Part shown: positions 35,503 to 44,959 of the stretch, in pieces
How positions within the stretch are numbered: the first letter of the stretch is position 1
Layout of the letters: the number at the start of each line of letters is the position of its first letter
Source: Ruegeria meonggei
Lineage (GTDB): Bacteria > Pseudomonadota > Alphaproteobacteria > Rhodobacterales > Rhodobacteraceae
Direction of reading: 5' to 3'
Length of the DNA: 64,000 nucleotides
NCBI RefSeq assembly: GCF_900172215.1
Contig: NZ_FWFP01000004.1
Span: 124,001 to 188,000, forward strand
Notes under the pieces: model-generated
The model's input: only the letters and a program-made list of their open reading frames with translations
The model's database searches: none
What the model was told of the DNA's origin: nothing
Program-made: the position numbers and the translations under genes

Positions 35503-36737
35503 CCCAGAAGGTTGTCGTGATCGGGGCCGGTGTCATCGGCATCACGACAGCGCTGGACCTGCAGCGCCGGGGGCACTCTGTTCTGGTTCTGGATCGCGGG
35601 GATGCCGCCACCCAGGCCTCAGCCGGAAATGCCGGGGCTTTTGCCTTCCCCGAAGTGGAGCCGCTGGCAACGCCAGGCATTTTGCGAAAAGCACCAAAAT
35701 GGTTGCTGGATCCACTGGGCCCATTGTCGATCCCACCCGCCTATGCGCTGCAGATTTTGCCCTGGATGGTGCGTTTCCTGCGGGCCAGCCGTTCGGATCG
35801 CTACACATCCCTTTTATCCGCCCAAGTCAGTTTGATGAAACTGTCCAGCACGGCCCTGGACCGCCTGATCGCGTCAGTTGATGCCGAGCCTTTGCTGCAG
35901 CGTGACGGCCAGATGCAACTTTACGAAAGCGAGGCAGAGTTCCAGGCCAGCCTGCCGACCTGGACCCTGCGTCGGGATCACGGGATTGAATTTGAACTGC
36001 TGGACAGCCGCGAAGCAATTGCAGAAAAACAACCTGGCCTAAGCCCTCGATTCACCCATGCGGGCTATACGCCCAACTGGATGAACACCGTCGATCCGGA
36101 AAAATGGGTTGTGCATCTGGCACAATCCTTCCGAGACCGAGGGGGGCGGATCGAAACACAGGATATCCGGGCACTCTCCCCGACGAATGACGGGATAAAG
36201 ATTGCCTTTGGCGATGGCCAGGTCGATGCGAGCAAAGTCATAGTCTGCGCCGGGGCGTGGTCGCATCACCTTGCCCGCACGCTGGGTGATCACATCCCCC
36301 TTGAGACCGAGCGCGGCTATAACACAACCCTGCCCGTAGGGGCCTTTGACCTGCGCATGCACCTGACATTTTCGCGCCATGGTTTTGTTGCCAGCCGCAT
36401 CAATAACGGCGTCCGGATCGGTGGTGCGGTTGAACTGGGCGGGCTGAACCTGCCGCCGAACTACCGACGGGCGGATACTTTGCTGACCAAGGCCAAACAG
36501 TTTCTACCCGGACTAAAAACCGAAGGTGGTACACAATGGATGGGGTTTCGCCCCTCGATGCCGGACAGCATCCCGGTTATCGGCCCCTCGGCGAAATCGG
36601 CCAATGTCATCTATGCTTTTGGCCACGGACATCTGGGACTGACACAATCTGCCGGGACAGCCGAGCTTGTCGGCGCATTGGTCGACGGCCAACCCGACCC
36701 GATCGCGATGACCCCATACTCTCCCAACCGGTTCTAA
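35499..36737 (+). CDS. FAD-dependent D-hydroxyproline dehydrogenase (DadA-like)
   Basis: The protein has 412 residues of the D-amino-acid dehydrogenase/DAO superfamily. The dinucleotide-binding motif V-I-G-A-G-V-I-G-I is near residues 6-14, the R-R-G-H-S-V-L-V-L-D-R strand follows, and the C-terminal FAD motif G-H-G-H-L-G-L-T is near residue 370. It oxidises cis-4-hydroxy-D-proline to the pyrroline used by the DapA-type deaminase. It is coupled to the epimerase by an ATGA overlap. Confidence 0.85.
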   Translation: MTQKVVVIGAGVIGITTALDLQRRGHSVLVLDRGDAATQASAGNAGAFAFPEVEPLATPGILRKAPKWLLDPLGPLSIPPAYALQILPWMVRFLRASRSDRYTSLLSAQVSLMKLSSTALDRLIASVDAEPLLQRDGQMQLYESEAEFQASLPTWTLRRDHGIEFELLDSREAIAEKQPGLSPRFTHAGYTPNWMNTVDPEKWVVHLAQSFRDRGGRIETQDIRALSPTNDGIKIAFGDGQVDASKVIVCAGAWSHHLARTLGDHIPLETERGYNTTLPVGAFDLRMHLTFSRHGFVASRINNGVRIGGAVELGGLNLPPNYRRADTLLTKAKQFLPGLKTEGGTQWMGFRPSMPDSIPVIGPSAKSANVIYAFGHGHLGLTQSAGTAELVGALVDGQPDPIAMTPYSPNRF

Positions 36738-36746
36738 GGAGAACAC

Positions 36747-37769
36747 ATGCGCAGCGCCAAAACCATCCATGTCATCTCGGCCCATGCAGAGGGCGAAGTC
36801 GGCGACGTCATCATCGGCGGGGTACAGCCGCCACCCGGGGATACAATCTGGGATCAACGCTCGTTCATTGCGCAGGATCAGACCCTGCGCAACTTTGTCC
36901 TGAACGAACCGCGCGGCGGCGTGTTCCGCCATGTCAATCTGCTGGTCCCGCCCAAACACTCCGAGGCTGATGCTGCCTTTATCATCATGGAGCCCGAAGA
37001 CACACCGCCCATGTCGGGATCGAACTCAATCTGTGTGTCGACTGTGCTGCTGGATGGCGGGATTATCCCGATGCAGGAACCGGAAACACATCTTACCCTT
37101 GAGGCACCCGGAGGGCTGGTTCGCGTGCGCGCCGAATGCCGCCAAGGCAAGGCCGAGCGCATATATGTACAGAATGTTACCAGCTTTGCCGATAAACTGG
37201 ACGCGCAGGTTGAGGTCGAGGGGATCGGAACCCTTCGCGTGGATACCGGGTTTGGCGGCGATAGTTTTGTGATCGTCGATGCCGAGGATCTGGGTTTTGC
37301 CCTGACCGCGGATGAGGCTGCCGATCTGGCACGATGCGGCGCAAAGATCACCGATGCGGCCAATGAACAACTGGGCTTTCATCACCCCGGTGCCGACTGG
37401 TCCCACATCTCGTTCTGTCAGATTACCGGCCCGCTGAGGCGCGAAGGCAAAGTTTTGACTGGCCGCAACACGGTTGCAATCAAGCCGGGCAAACTGGATC
37501 GGTCCCCCTGCGGAACCGGCGCATCGGCGCGTATGGCGGTGATGCTGGCCAAGGGTCAGATGGGCGCGGATGACATTTACCACGCGCGCTCTGTTATCGA
37601 CAGTGAGTTCCGCTGTCGCATTGTGAATCAAATCGAGTTGCAAGGCCGTGCAGCCATCATCCCGGAAATCTCGGGTCGCGGCTGGATCACCGGTACCCAT
37701 CAACACATGCTGGACCCCGACGATCCGTGGCCCGGTGGGTATCGGTTGAGCGACACCTGGGGCGCATAA
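36747..37769 (+). CDS. Proline racemase-family trans-3-hydroxy-L-proline dehydratase
   Basis: The protein has 340 residues. In contrast to the epimerase two genes upstream, the first active-site position is serine (Ser90 in M-S-G-S-N-S-I), while the second cysteine is kept (Cys255 in R-S-P-C-G-T-G). A Ser/Cys pair is the signature of trans-3-hydroxy-L-proline dehydratases in this family. The product would be a pyrroline-2-carboxylate, which a reductase encoded elsewhere would turn into proline. AAGGAG lies 6 nt before the ATG. Confidence 0.83.
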   Translation: MRSAKTIHVISAHAEGEVGDVIIGGVQPPPGDTIWDQRSFIAQDQTLRNFVLNEPRGGVFRHVNLLVPPKHSEADAAFIIMEPEDTPPMSGSNSICVSTVLLDGGIIPMQEPETHLTLEAPGGLVRVRAECRQGKAERIYVQNVTSFADKLDAQVEVEGIGTLRVDTGFGGDSFVIVDAEDLGFALTADEAADLARCGAKITDAANEQLGFHHPGADWSHISFCQITGPLRREGKVLTGRNTVAIKPGKLDRSPCGTGASARMAVMLAKGQMGADDIYHARSVIDSEFRCRIVNQIELQGRAAIIPEISGRGWITGTHQHMLDPDDPWPGGYRLSDTWGA

Positions 37770-37895
37770 ACAACCATTACGGTTAAATGTGTTATTTTTC
37801 AGCCTCACTTTCAGAGGGTTGGAGGTTAAAAGACTTGAGGAACAGCCAGACTCATACCACCTAAAGGTTAGTATTGCTGACCCAAAGGAGCCCTG

Positions 37896-39038
37896 ATGCA
37901 CATACGTCTTGCTGCCCTGATCATCGTTATCGTCACCCTGTTTTTGTCGTTCAATTCGCCCTCCAAATCGGGACCGGATTACACGCTATTGGCCGAGGCA
38001 TGTCTGGGCAACAAAGGTGGGATGTCACACGTGGTCGCAGCCTGCACCACACTGATGGCGGGCGAGGAAGTTAGCCTGGAAGGTCAAAGCAGGCTGCTGA
38101 GAGCCCGTGGTTGGGCGTATTACTGTGGCAAACAGTACGACAAAGCGATCTTGGACTATACCGACGTTGTGGCGTTGCGACCTAACGACTCAAATGCACT
38201 ACTCAATCGTGCCATGGCTTATGACGCCATGGATAACTCTCGCTCGTCGGAAAAGGATTATTCTAAGGCATTACTTCTCGACCCCAATAACGCTTACGCG
38301 TTGTTTTAAAAATCGGAATTTGACCAGCGCCAGGGAAACCTCCCCGCTGCAATTCTGGGTTTGGAGCGGGTTCTTGAGATTGATCCAAGCTATACGAGAG
38401 CAGGCCATGTTTTGGCGGACATTCACTTAGAAATGAATGGAATTGACGGAACTCAAAGATTTCTCCGTCAGGCCAAGAACAAATGGCCAAATGATTTTTG
38501 GGTGTATGATACACAACTTATCTTTGACCTGACGATTACTGGCGATCATGAAAGCGCCATGGCGGCTGTGGCACATCTTGCTGAGATGGAGCCCGGAACA
38601 AAGTACGAAGCATTGGTTCCCGCGTTGGTCCACTTGAAGATTGGCAATGAGGACGAAGGGATCAAATATGTCACTGAATTCGCGGAACGGCAATTTAACC
38701 AAGACGGCGCGAAAATGAACCTGTTCAAGCGATGGTTTCGGAATTCCTCGAACTGGTTTGTCCTTGGCCAAGATCAACAATGGCTGTACCGGTATTTGAC
38801 CTACGCAGAGCTGGGCAGGACAGATCTTGCCAAGATCGAGATAGATGAGTTTCTTCGTGAGTCCGGAGAGAACGGTCGAAAAATCGTACTTGAACTTGTG
38901 CATGCCGCTGGCATTCCCATTTCGCAAGAGGCTTACTCGGGTTCCTCCAAGCATTTGGATGTCACGATTACGCAATACCTTGGACATCTCGCGGAAGCGA
39001 GCGGCTTCAAAGACTTTGGCCTGCCGGAAAAGAACTGA
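37896..39038 (+). pseudogene. TPR-repeat protein gene interrupted by an in-frame TAA
   Basis: The frame starts at ATG 37896 (AAGGAG 5 nt upstream) with an N-terminal hydrophobic signal or anchor (residues ~4-20). TPR-like repeats follow (W-A-Y-Y-C-G-K-Q-Y-D-K-A-I-L-D-Y). The frame stops at TAA 38307-38309 after 137 codons, then continues in the same frame without another stop to 39038. The TPR pattern resumes directly after the stop (A-A-I-L-G-L-E-R-V-L-E-I-D-P-S), so one point change broke a gene of about 380 codons. No good start with a ribosome site precedes the second part. Substrate or partner is unknown. Confidence 0.75.
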
Positions 39039-39288
39039 GGTCTCAAGCCGGGCTACTCAGGGGCAGCGCACAGGCGTGCGAGAACACACACCACCGTTTC
39101 CCTTCGGCCCGTGGCAATTTGCGCCCCCTCTAAACGATTGATCCCAAGCCAAACCTGATTTATGGGAGGCCCTGTCAAATCAGAGTCACCAACGGGGCAG
39201 CTGCATTCACACGCCCCTTTATACGCCACGCAGACGTGGCACGCTCTTGGATCGCACGCCCCGAAAGGCTTAAAAAAGGTAAAAGAAT

Positions 39289-41502
39289 ATGGCAGATAAA
39301 TCGAACTTCGACATATTGTATACCATTGTAGACGAAGCGCCCGAACTGGCCAGCGCCTCGTTCCTGCCCATTATTCGCAAGTTCGCCTCGGCCGCGGGCG
39401 TCAGCGTTGGCACCAAGGACATTTCCCTGGCCGGACGCATCCTGGCGACCTTTCCAGAGAATCTGACCGACGCGCAGCGTATCACCGATGATCTGGCGGC
39501 GCTGGGTGAATTGGTAAAAACACCCGATGCAAACGTGATCAAGCTGCCCAACATCTCGGCCTCGGTGCCGCAGCTGGTGGCCGCCGTTGAGGAACTGCAA
39601 TCGCAGGGCTATGATATCCCGACCTATCCCGAAGAACCCTCGACCGAAGAGGAAAAGGCGATCCGCGCGCGCTATGACGCGATCAAAGGCTCAGCCGTCA
39701 ATCCGATACTGCGCGAAGGCAACAGCGACCGCCGGGCCGCGCGGGCGGTAAAAAATTACGCTCAGAAGAACCCGCATTCGATGGGGGAATGGGCGTCGGA
39801 CAGCAAGACCAAAGTCTCGTCCATGCCGGGCAATGATTTTTACGCCAATGAAAAATCGGCCACCATCACGGCTGCTCAGGCCGGTGATGCCAAGATCGAA
39901 TTTGTTGGCAAAGACGGCAGTAAAACCACCCTGAAAGACGGCTGGCCGCTGGCCGAAGGCACTGTGGCCGACGCGACATTCATGTCGGTCAAAGCGCTGT
40001 CTTCATTCCTGGCGGATGCTATCGAAGACACCAAGACAGACGGCACCATGTTCTCGCTGCACATGAAGGCCACAATGATGAAGGTCTCGGACCCGATCAT
40101 TTTTGGCTATGCGGTCAAAGCATGGTTGGCCCCGGTTTTCGAGAAATTCGGCGCGGAACTGGACGCCTTGGGTGTGAATCCGAACTCGGGCCTGGGTGAT
40201 CTGTTGGATCGCGTTCAGGGCAATGCCGACATCATGGCCGCCATCGACGCGATCAAGGGCAACCGCCCGGCCATGTATATGGTCGACAGCGACAAAGGCA
40301 TCACCAATCTGCACGTGCCGTCAGACGTGATCATCGACGCCTCAATGCCAGCCGTAATCCGCGCAGGCGGTAAGGGCTGGGACGAGACCGGTGCAAAGGG
40401 CGACACCAACTGCGTCATCCCCGACCGGTGCTATGCCACTGTCTATGACGAATCGATCAATTTCTTCAAAGCCAATGGCGCGCTGAACCCGGCCACGGTT
40501 GGTGCCGTTGCCAACGTTGGTCTGATGGCGCAGAAGGCCGAGGAATATGGCTCTCACCCGACCACGTTTGAGGCCCCGGCCGATGGCACCATCCGCATCG
40601 TTCTGGCCAATAGCGAGATTTTGCATGAACATGCGGTTGAAAAAGGCGATATTTGGCGGGCCTGCACTGTCAAGAAAGCACCGATCGAGAATTGGATTCA
40701 GTTGGCCATGGACCGTCAGCGCCTGACCGGGTCCGAGGCGATTTTCTGGCTGGATGCAAGCCGCGCCCATGACGCAGAGCTGATCAAATACGTCAAACCA
40801 GCGCTAGACGCTGCAGGCGTTGCCGACAAGTTCCTGATAATGGCCCCCCGCGAAGCGACCCGTCAATCGCTGGAGACGATCACCGCAGGAAACGACAGCA
40901 TAGCAATCACTGGCAACGTGCTGCGCGACTACCTGACCGACCTGTTCCCGATCCTGGAACTAGGCACCTCGGCCAAGATGCTGTCGATCGTCAAACTGAT
41001 GAATGGCGGTGGTCTGTTTGAAACCGGCGCGGGCGGGTCGGCCCCGAAACACGTGCAGCAGCTGGTTGAAGAAAACCACCTGCGCTGGGACTCGATGGGT
41101 GAGTTCTGTGCGCTGGGGGAATCTCTGAATTTCCTGGCCGACAGCAAGGGCAACGCCAAGGCAGGTGTTTTGGGCGCAGCGGCAGAGGCTGCAACGCAAG
41201 GCATTCTGGACGACAACCGCTCACCCAGCCGCAAGGTTGGTCAGCCGGATAACCGCGACAGCCATTATTGGTTCGCGCGCTACTGGGCCGAGGCATTGTC
41301 AGCGCAATCCGACGATACCGCCCTGGCCGCCGAGTTTGCGCCGGTTGCGGCAGAGCTTGCGGCGAAGGAAGAGCAGATTCTTGGCGAATTGGCTGCTGCA
41401 CAAGGGCCCGCAGCAGATCTGGGCGGATATTTCCACACCGATCCTGCCAAGACAGCTGCGGTAATGCGCCCAAGTGCAACACTGAACGCAATCATTGACT
41501 AA
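39289..41502 (+). CDS. icd: Monomeric NADP-dependent isocitrate dehydrogenase
   Basis: The protein has 737 residues, the normal length of the monomeric IDH family, unrelated in length to the ~400-residue dimeric enzyme. It shows the family features [13 protein letters not shown] near the N-terminal third and [11 protein letters not shown] near residue 583. It converts isocitrate to 2-oxoglutarate with NADP+, in the TCA cycle. AAAAAGG lies 9 nt upstream of the ATG. A weak promoter candidate, TTGATC (39138) with TATGGG 17 bp later, lies in the 250-bp leader. It has its own terminator, so it is monocistronic. Confidence 0.95.
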   Translation: MADKSNFDILYTIVDEAPELASASFLPIIRKFASAAGVSVGTKDISLAGRILATFPENLTDAQRITDDLAALGELVKTPDANVIKLPNISASVPQLVAAVEELQSQGYDIPTYPEEPSTEEEKAIRARYDAIKGSAVNPILREGNSDRRAARAVKNYAQKNPHSMGEWASDSKTKVSSMPGNDFYANEKSATITAAQAGDAKIEFVGKDGSKTTLKDGWPLAEGTVADATFMSVKALSSFLADAIEDTKTDGTMFSLHMKATMMKVSDPIIFGYAVKAWLAPVFEKFGAELDALGVNPNSGLGDLLDRVQGNADIMAAIDAIKGNRPAMYMVDSDKGITNLHVPSDVIIDASMPAVIRAGGKGWDETGAKGDTNCVIPDRCYATVYDESINFFKANGALNPATVGAVANVGLMAQKAEEYGSHPTTFEAPADGTIRIVLANSEILHEHAVEKGDIWRACTVKKAPIENWIQLAMDRQRLTGSEAIFWLDASRAHDAELIKYVKPALDAAGVADKFLIMAPREATRQSLETITAGNDSIAITGNVLRDYLTDLFPILELGTSAKMLSIVKLMNGGGLFETGAGGSAPKHVQQLVEENHLRWDSMGEFCALGESLNFLADSKGNAKAGVLGAAAEAATQGILDDNRSPSRKVGQPDNRDSHYWFARYWAEALSAQSDDTALAAEFAPVAAELAAKEEQILGELAAAQGPAADLGGYFHTDPAKTAAVMRPSATLNAIID

Positions 41503-41511
41503 AGACACAAG

Positions 41512-41537
41512 GCCACGCCCGACGGGCGTGGCTTTTA
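41512..41537 (+). terminator. Rho-independent terminator of isocitrate dehydrogenase
   Basis: GCCACGCCC and GGGCGTGGC form a perfect 9-bp stem with a GAC loop, followed by TTTTA. It begins 10 nt after the stop codon. Confidence 0.92.
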
Positions 41538-41563
41538 TCGTCAAAAAACAATCTGTTAGATAG

Positions 41564-41596
41564 AAAAAGGGCCGACCCCCAAAGCCGACCCTTTTT
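41564..41596. terminator. Bidirectional hairpin terminator
   Basis: AAAAAGGGCCGAC and GCCGACCCTTTTT form a 13-bp stem. Read on the minus strand the two non-Watson-Crick positions are G-U pairs, so the stem is continuous. A and T runs on the two sides let it work in either direction. It is the second terminator met by leftward transcription from the LysM gene. Confidence 0.75.
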
Positions 41597-41712
41597 GAGT
41601 GAGTGGAGAGGCCTGAGCCTCACCGGTGTAGTTGTCCTTACCGTAACAGCCCCAGAAACTATGGGTATTAGGGATTTCCCGTAGCCTGTACTTGCCTGCA
41701 ACTGAAACGAAC
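41597..41712 (-). other. Spacer enclosed by two leftward terminators, possible small RNA
   Basis: About 115 nt lie between the terminator of the leftward operon (41713) and the bidirectional terminator (41564). If transcription starts or reads through here, a discrete short RNA ending in a strong hairpin would be made. I see no clear promoter, and the short frame across it lacks a ribosome site, so this is only a candidate. Confidence 0.3.
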
Positions 41713-41742
41713 AAAAAAGGGGCCGGTCCCAAGACCAGCCCC
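41713..41742 (-). terminator. Rho-independent terminator of the kinase/FHA/LysM operon
   Basis: On the minus strand GGGGCTGGTC pairs with GACCGGCCCC (one G-U or mismatch position) around a TTGG loop and is followed by six T residues. It begins 25 nt after the stop of the last leftward gene. Confidence 0.88.
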
Positions 41743-41766
41743 AAAGCATTTAGTTAACCCGAAGGG

Positions 41767-42873
41767 TCAGTTCGATGCTGCATTCAGCTTTTCGTTTTGC
41801 TCACGCAGGGTATCCGAGATAATCGCATACCACTCTCCGGACTCACGCATTTCGATCAGACCCTTGTTCATCATCGCAACGTATTCCCGCGCGAACGGGT
41901 TGGTGCGGTGCGCGAGGAAGCTCATGGATGACAGCGTGGAAACATAAGGATTTTCCACGATGTCAGCAGATGTCAAACCCATGTCCTTCATAGTTGATGC
42001 GAACAGATCAACTTCGAATGCTGCCACATCCGCCGTACCTGTCAAAACGGCGTCAAGACACTCACGGGCAGAGCTGGGGTGGACCAACGTCAAGTTTTCG
42101 GAATTTAGCCCGACTTCTTCAAGCACAACCATGCTCCAGCCATCCATACGGCAAAGGGTTGCGCCTTTGAGGTCTTCAAAGTCTGTAGCCTGTACGTATT
42201 GGCTTTCCGGCAGGGTAAAGAACCCGCCAACAACATCATAGACAGGGACCGAAGCAACAAACTCGTTACAGCGGGATTCTGTAGCTGCGGACCACTCGTA
42301 GGTCCGGTTTGTACAATCTGGCACTGTCCAGGCGATCGAGATATCGAATGCACCAAGCGGCAAGAGAGTCTCCAGATGCGAGCTCCAGTCATCTACAAAG
42401 CTAACCGAGAAATCGCGTTGGTTGCCCGCGCGCTGAAGACTGGTCGTTGCCAGGCGGGTCATGATTCCACCACCACCCAGGCTTTCAGTTGTAAACGGTT
42501 CCCAGCCGTTGCCAGCCACCAGCTTGATCGGCGGCGCATAGACGTTCGAGCGTTTGACGCTGGCCGCACGCTGTTCTTCAGCTGCGATCAGTTCCTGCGC
42601 GGACTGACCGTTCGGCAAGCTTCCATCCTCACATGGCAAGGTCAGAACCAAGCCGGGTGCCAGATCGTTAGGGTTGGTAATGACATTGCGGTTGGCGTTG
42701 AAGATCGGCTGATAGTTCGACGTGCCATAGGCCGCGATGGCGATTGTTGCCATCGTGTCGCCGTCTCCGACTGTATAGTTGGTACAGGCCTCTTGTGCGG
42801 CGGCCGCGCCGGCGCTCAGGGCGGTGAGGGCTGTCGCCGACAGTACTGCTTTCTTCAGTTTCTTGTTAAACAT
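41767..42873 (-). CDS. Secreted LysM protein with solute-binding (family 3-like) domain
   Basis: The protein has 368 residues. A Sec signal peptide (residues ~1-28) is followed by a LysM module (~32-78; Y-T-V-G-D-G-D-T-M-A-T-I-A) that binds glycan in peptidoglycan. A type 2 periplasmic-binding domain then runs from ~115 to 368. I chose ATG 42873 because GGAGG lies about 10 nt upstream; GTG 42879 almost touches it. It is the last gene of the operon. No ABC permease is adjacent, so it may be a wall-tethered sensor rather than an importer part. It is a paralogue of the next gene upstream. Confidence 0.8.
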   Translation of the reverse strand: MFNKKLKKAVLSATALTALSAGAAAAQEACTNYTVGDGDTMATIAIAAYGTSNYQPIFNANRNVITNPNDLAPGLVLTLPCEDGSLPNGQSAQELIAAEEQRAASVKRSNVYAPPIKLVAGNGWEPFTTESLGGGGIMTRLATTSLQRAGNQRDFSVSFVDDWSSHLETLLPLGAFDISIAWTVPDCTNRTYEWSAATESRCNEFVASVPVYDVVGGFFTLPESQYVQATDFEDLKGATLCRMDGWSMVVLEEVGLNSENLTLVHPSSARECLDAVLTGTADVAAFEVDLFASTMKDMGLTSADIVENPYVSTLSSMSFLAHRTNPFAREYVAMMNKGLIEMRESGEWYAIISDTLREQNEKLNAASN

Positions 42874-42918
42874 GTCCACTTCCTCCAGACTTTTTGTTTT
42901 GTCAGGCCAATTGCTGCT

Positions 42919-44148
42919 TTAGCCATTTTCCATTTGGTGACGCAGGGCGGTTGACACGATGTCACGCCATTCGCCAGATTGCTGCATGATCGCCAGACCC
43001 TGGTTGAGCGTCTCAAGGATCGCTTCCCCATCCGGATTATCTTTGTGGGTCATGACGTTAAGCGACTTGATGGCCGCTAGGTTGGGGTTCTCAATGATGC
43101 GGTGCTGGTAGCCCAACCGCCCGATGGTCTCGACGGCCAAATGGGCCTCAATCGCGACGATGTCGGCTGTGCCGTCCATCACTGCGTGAAAACAATCATC
43201 CGGCGAGACGGGCCGCATAAGAGAGACCGCTGGTTCGTAAAGCCCAACGGCGTCCATGTGGGACAGTGACCAGCCTTCTGGACGACAGATGGTTGCTCCG
43301 GCAAAATCCGCATATGTCAAGGTTTCTTCATAACCCGACCCCTCGCGCGCAAAGAATGTGTCTACCACTTCGTAGAACGGGTTCGAGAAGTTGTAGGTTT
43401 CACAGCGCGACCTATCCTTTTCAGACAGCGCCGCCGGTTCTTCGCAATTCGGGCGCGACCAGGGGAACGTGCCGTCAAAGGCCAGCGTTGGCATCAACAG
43501 GTCCAGATGCGAGGACCAGTCATTGACGAACTGGATCTTGTAAGACTGTTCAGGCGCGGCCCGCAGCATCGCGGTTTCCACAAGGTCTGTATACAGCCCG
43601 CGATTGGGCAAGGCCTCATCCGTGAACGGCGCGTAGTTGCCGCCTGTGATCAACAACAACTGACGATCGCGGATTTCCGGGCGCTCACCCGCATCCGCGT
43701 TACGGATAAGTGCTGCGGCTTCGGCGCGCGCGGCTTCGATTTCTTTCTTCGCCTCAGCCCGTGCCGCAACAACAGCGTCTTCGCTGGCTTTGTTCGCCTC
43801 CGCGATGGCTTTGGCGGCACGATCTTCGGCAGCTTTGACCATCTCGGACGCCATTTCAGCAGCCATGGCTTCGGCTTCGGTCTGCGGTGCAGCAGGTGCC
43901 CGGCCAACGTCTTCCAGACAAGGGAATGTCAGCACGTCACCGACCCTGATGACATTCGGGTTGTTGCCGATGACATCGCGGTTGGCGTCAAAGACGATGC
44001 GAAAATCTTCGGTTGAATAAACCTGGATGGTCAATTCCCGCAGGCTGTCGCCGGGTTGAATTTCGTATGTCGAGCACGCCTCTTGCGCCGAGGCGGCACC
44101 GGCCGCAGCAGCAAGTGCTAGGCTGGATATGAACAGATGGTGTTTCAT
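42919..44148 (-). CDS. Secreted LysM protein with coiled coil and solute-binding domain
   Basis: The protein has 409 residues. A signal peptide (~1-21) precedes a LysM module (~27-77; I-Q-P-G-D-S-L-R-E-L). An Ala/Glu/Lys-rich helix of about 65 residues (~90-155) is probably a coiled coil, absent or short in the paralogue. The rest (~165-409) is a family 3-like solute-binding fold with the shared segment V-N-D-W-S-S-H-L. The coiled coil could span the periplasm or mediate dimerisation. Its location between PP2C and a second LysM protein suggests that the kinase pathway reads or regulates a cell-wall signal. Confidence 0.8.
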   Translation of the reverse strand: MKHHLFISSLALAAAAGAASAQEACSTYEIQPGDSLRELTIQVYSTEDFRIVFDANRDVIGNNPNVIRVGDVLTFPCLEDVGRAPAAPQTEAEAMAAEMASEMVKAAEDRAAKAIAEANKASEDAVVAARAEAKKEIEAARAEAAALIRNADAGERPEIRDRQLLLITGGNYAPFTDEALPNRGLYTDLVETAMLRAAPEQSYKIQFVNDWSSHLDLLMPTLAFDGTFPWSRPNCEEPAALSEKDRSRCETYNFSNPFYEVVDTFFAREGSGYEETLTYADFAGATICRPEGWSLSHMDAVGLYEPAVSLMRPVSPDDCFHAVMDGTADIVAIEAHLAVETIGRLGYQHRIIENPNLAAIKSLNVMTHKDNPDGEAILETLNQGLAIMQQSGEWRDIVSTALRHQMENG

Positions 44149-44170
44149 GGGTCCTGTATCTTTGCCTTGG

Positions 44171-44956
44171 TTAGTTTCTTGTTAGTTTCACAACGCCGAT
44201 TGAGGCATTGTCTTGGTCCGGATGATCTTTGGCTTTCAACGCCCGCAGCAAGGTATCGGCAATGTCTTGTGCCAGCGCGTTCACATTGTCCTGCAGGATC
44301 GTCTGAATTTCCGCGTTACTGAGGTACTGCAACCCGTCGCTGCCCAGGATCAGAATGTCTGATGCTGCCAGGGCCAGTGGGTCTTCGGGGCAGTCGACTT
44401 TGGGAATGGCTGCGCCCATGATCACCGACGTCAGTTGGTTGCGATCAGGATGGGCGAGTGCTTCGGCCTCGGTCAGGGTGCCTTCTGCAAGCTGCGCATC
44501 AATCATCGGCGCCATGGAATGGTCTTCGTTGATCTGACGCAGCGCCCCGTCCCGGAACAGGTATAGAGGGCTGTCTCCGATCGAGATCCAGAACACGCGC
44601 GGGCCGATCAGCAAGACACCCAACATGGTAGAGCCCATATTGAACCCTTCACCCTGTTCCTCGCAGAAATTGGCGATCGAGGCGTTGGCCTGCATTGCCG
44701 CCAACGGCAGTGCGTCTGCCAGTGCAGCCTCTGAAGGCGTTGGACCCTCAAGCTGAACGTCCAGCGCGTCGCGCCAGGCTGAGATCACCAGATCCGAGGC
44801 AACCTCGCCAGCTGCGTGCCCGCCCATGCCGTCTGCCACGACAACATAACAAGCATCCGCCGCATCGAACGTGCGCGCCGCGACCGCATCTTCCTGCGTG
44901 TCCCGCTGCCCCTGATCCAGGATCAGTGCAATATCATATGCCGGAGTCGCCAGCAT
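44171..44956 (-). CDS. PP2C-family protein serine/threonine phosphatase
   Basis: The protein has 261 residues. PP2C metal-binding motifs are present: an early Asp/Glu cluster in R-D-T-Q-E-D-A (19-25), A-D-G-M-G-G-H near 41-47, G-S-D-G-L near 195 and D-N-A-S-I near the C terminus. It removes phosphate from Ser/Thr in a metal-dependent way and should oppose the kinase encoded two genes upstream. It starts 3 nt after the FHA gene stop, so they are coupled. Confidence 0.92.
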   Translation of the reverse strand: MLATPAYDIALILDQGQRDTQEDAVAARTFDAADACYVVVADGMGGHAAGEVASDLVISAWRDALDVQLEGPTPSEAALADALPLAAMQANASIANFCEEQGEGFNMGSTMLGVLLIGPRVFWISIGDSPLYLFRDGALRQINEDHSMAPMIDAQLAEGTLTEAEALAHPDRNQLTSVIMGAAIPKVDCPEDPLALAASDILILGSDGLQYLSNAEIQTILQDNVNALAQDIADTLLRALKAKDHPDQDNASIGVVKLTRN

Positions 44957-44959
44957 CTA

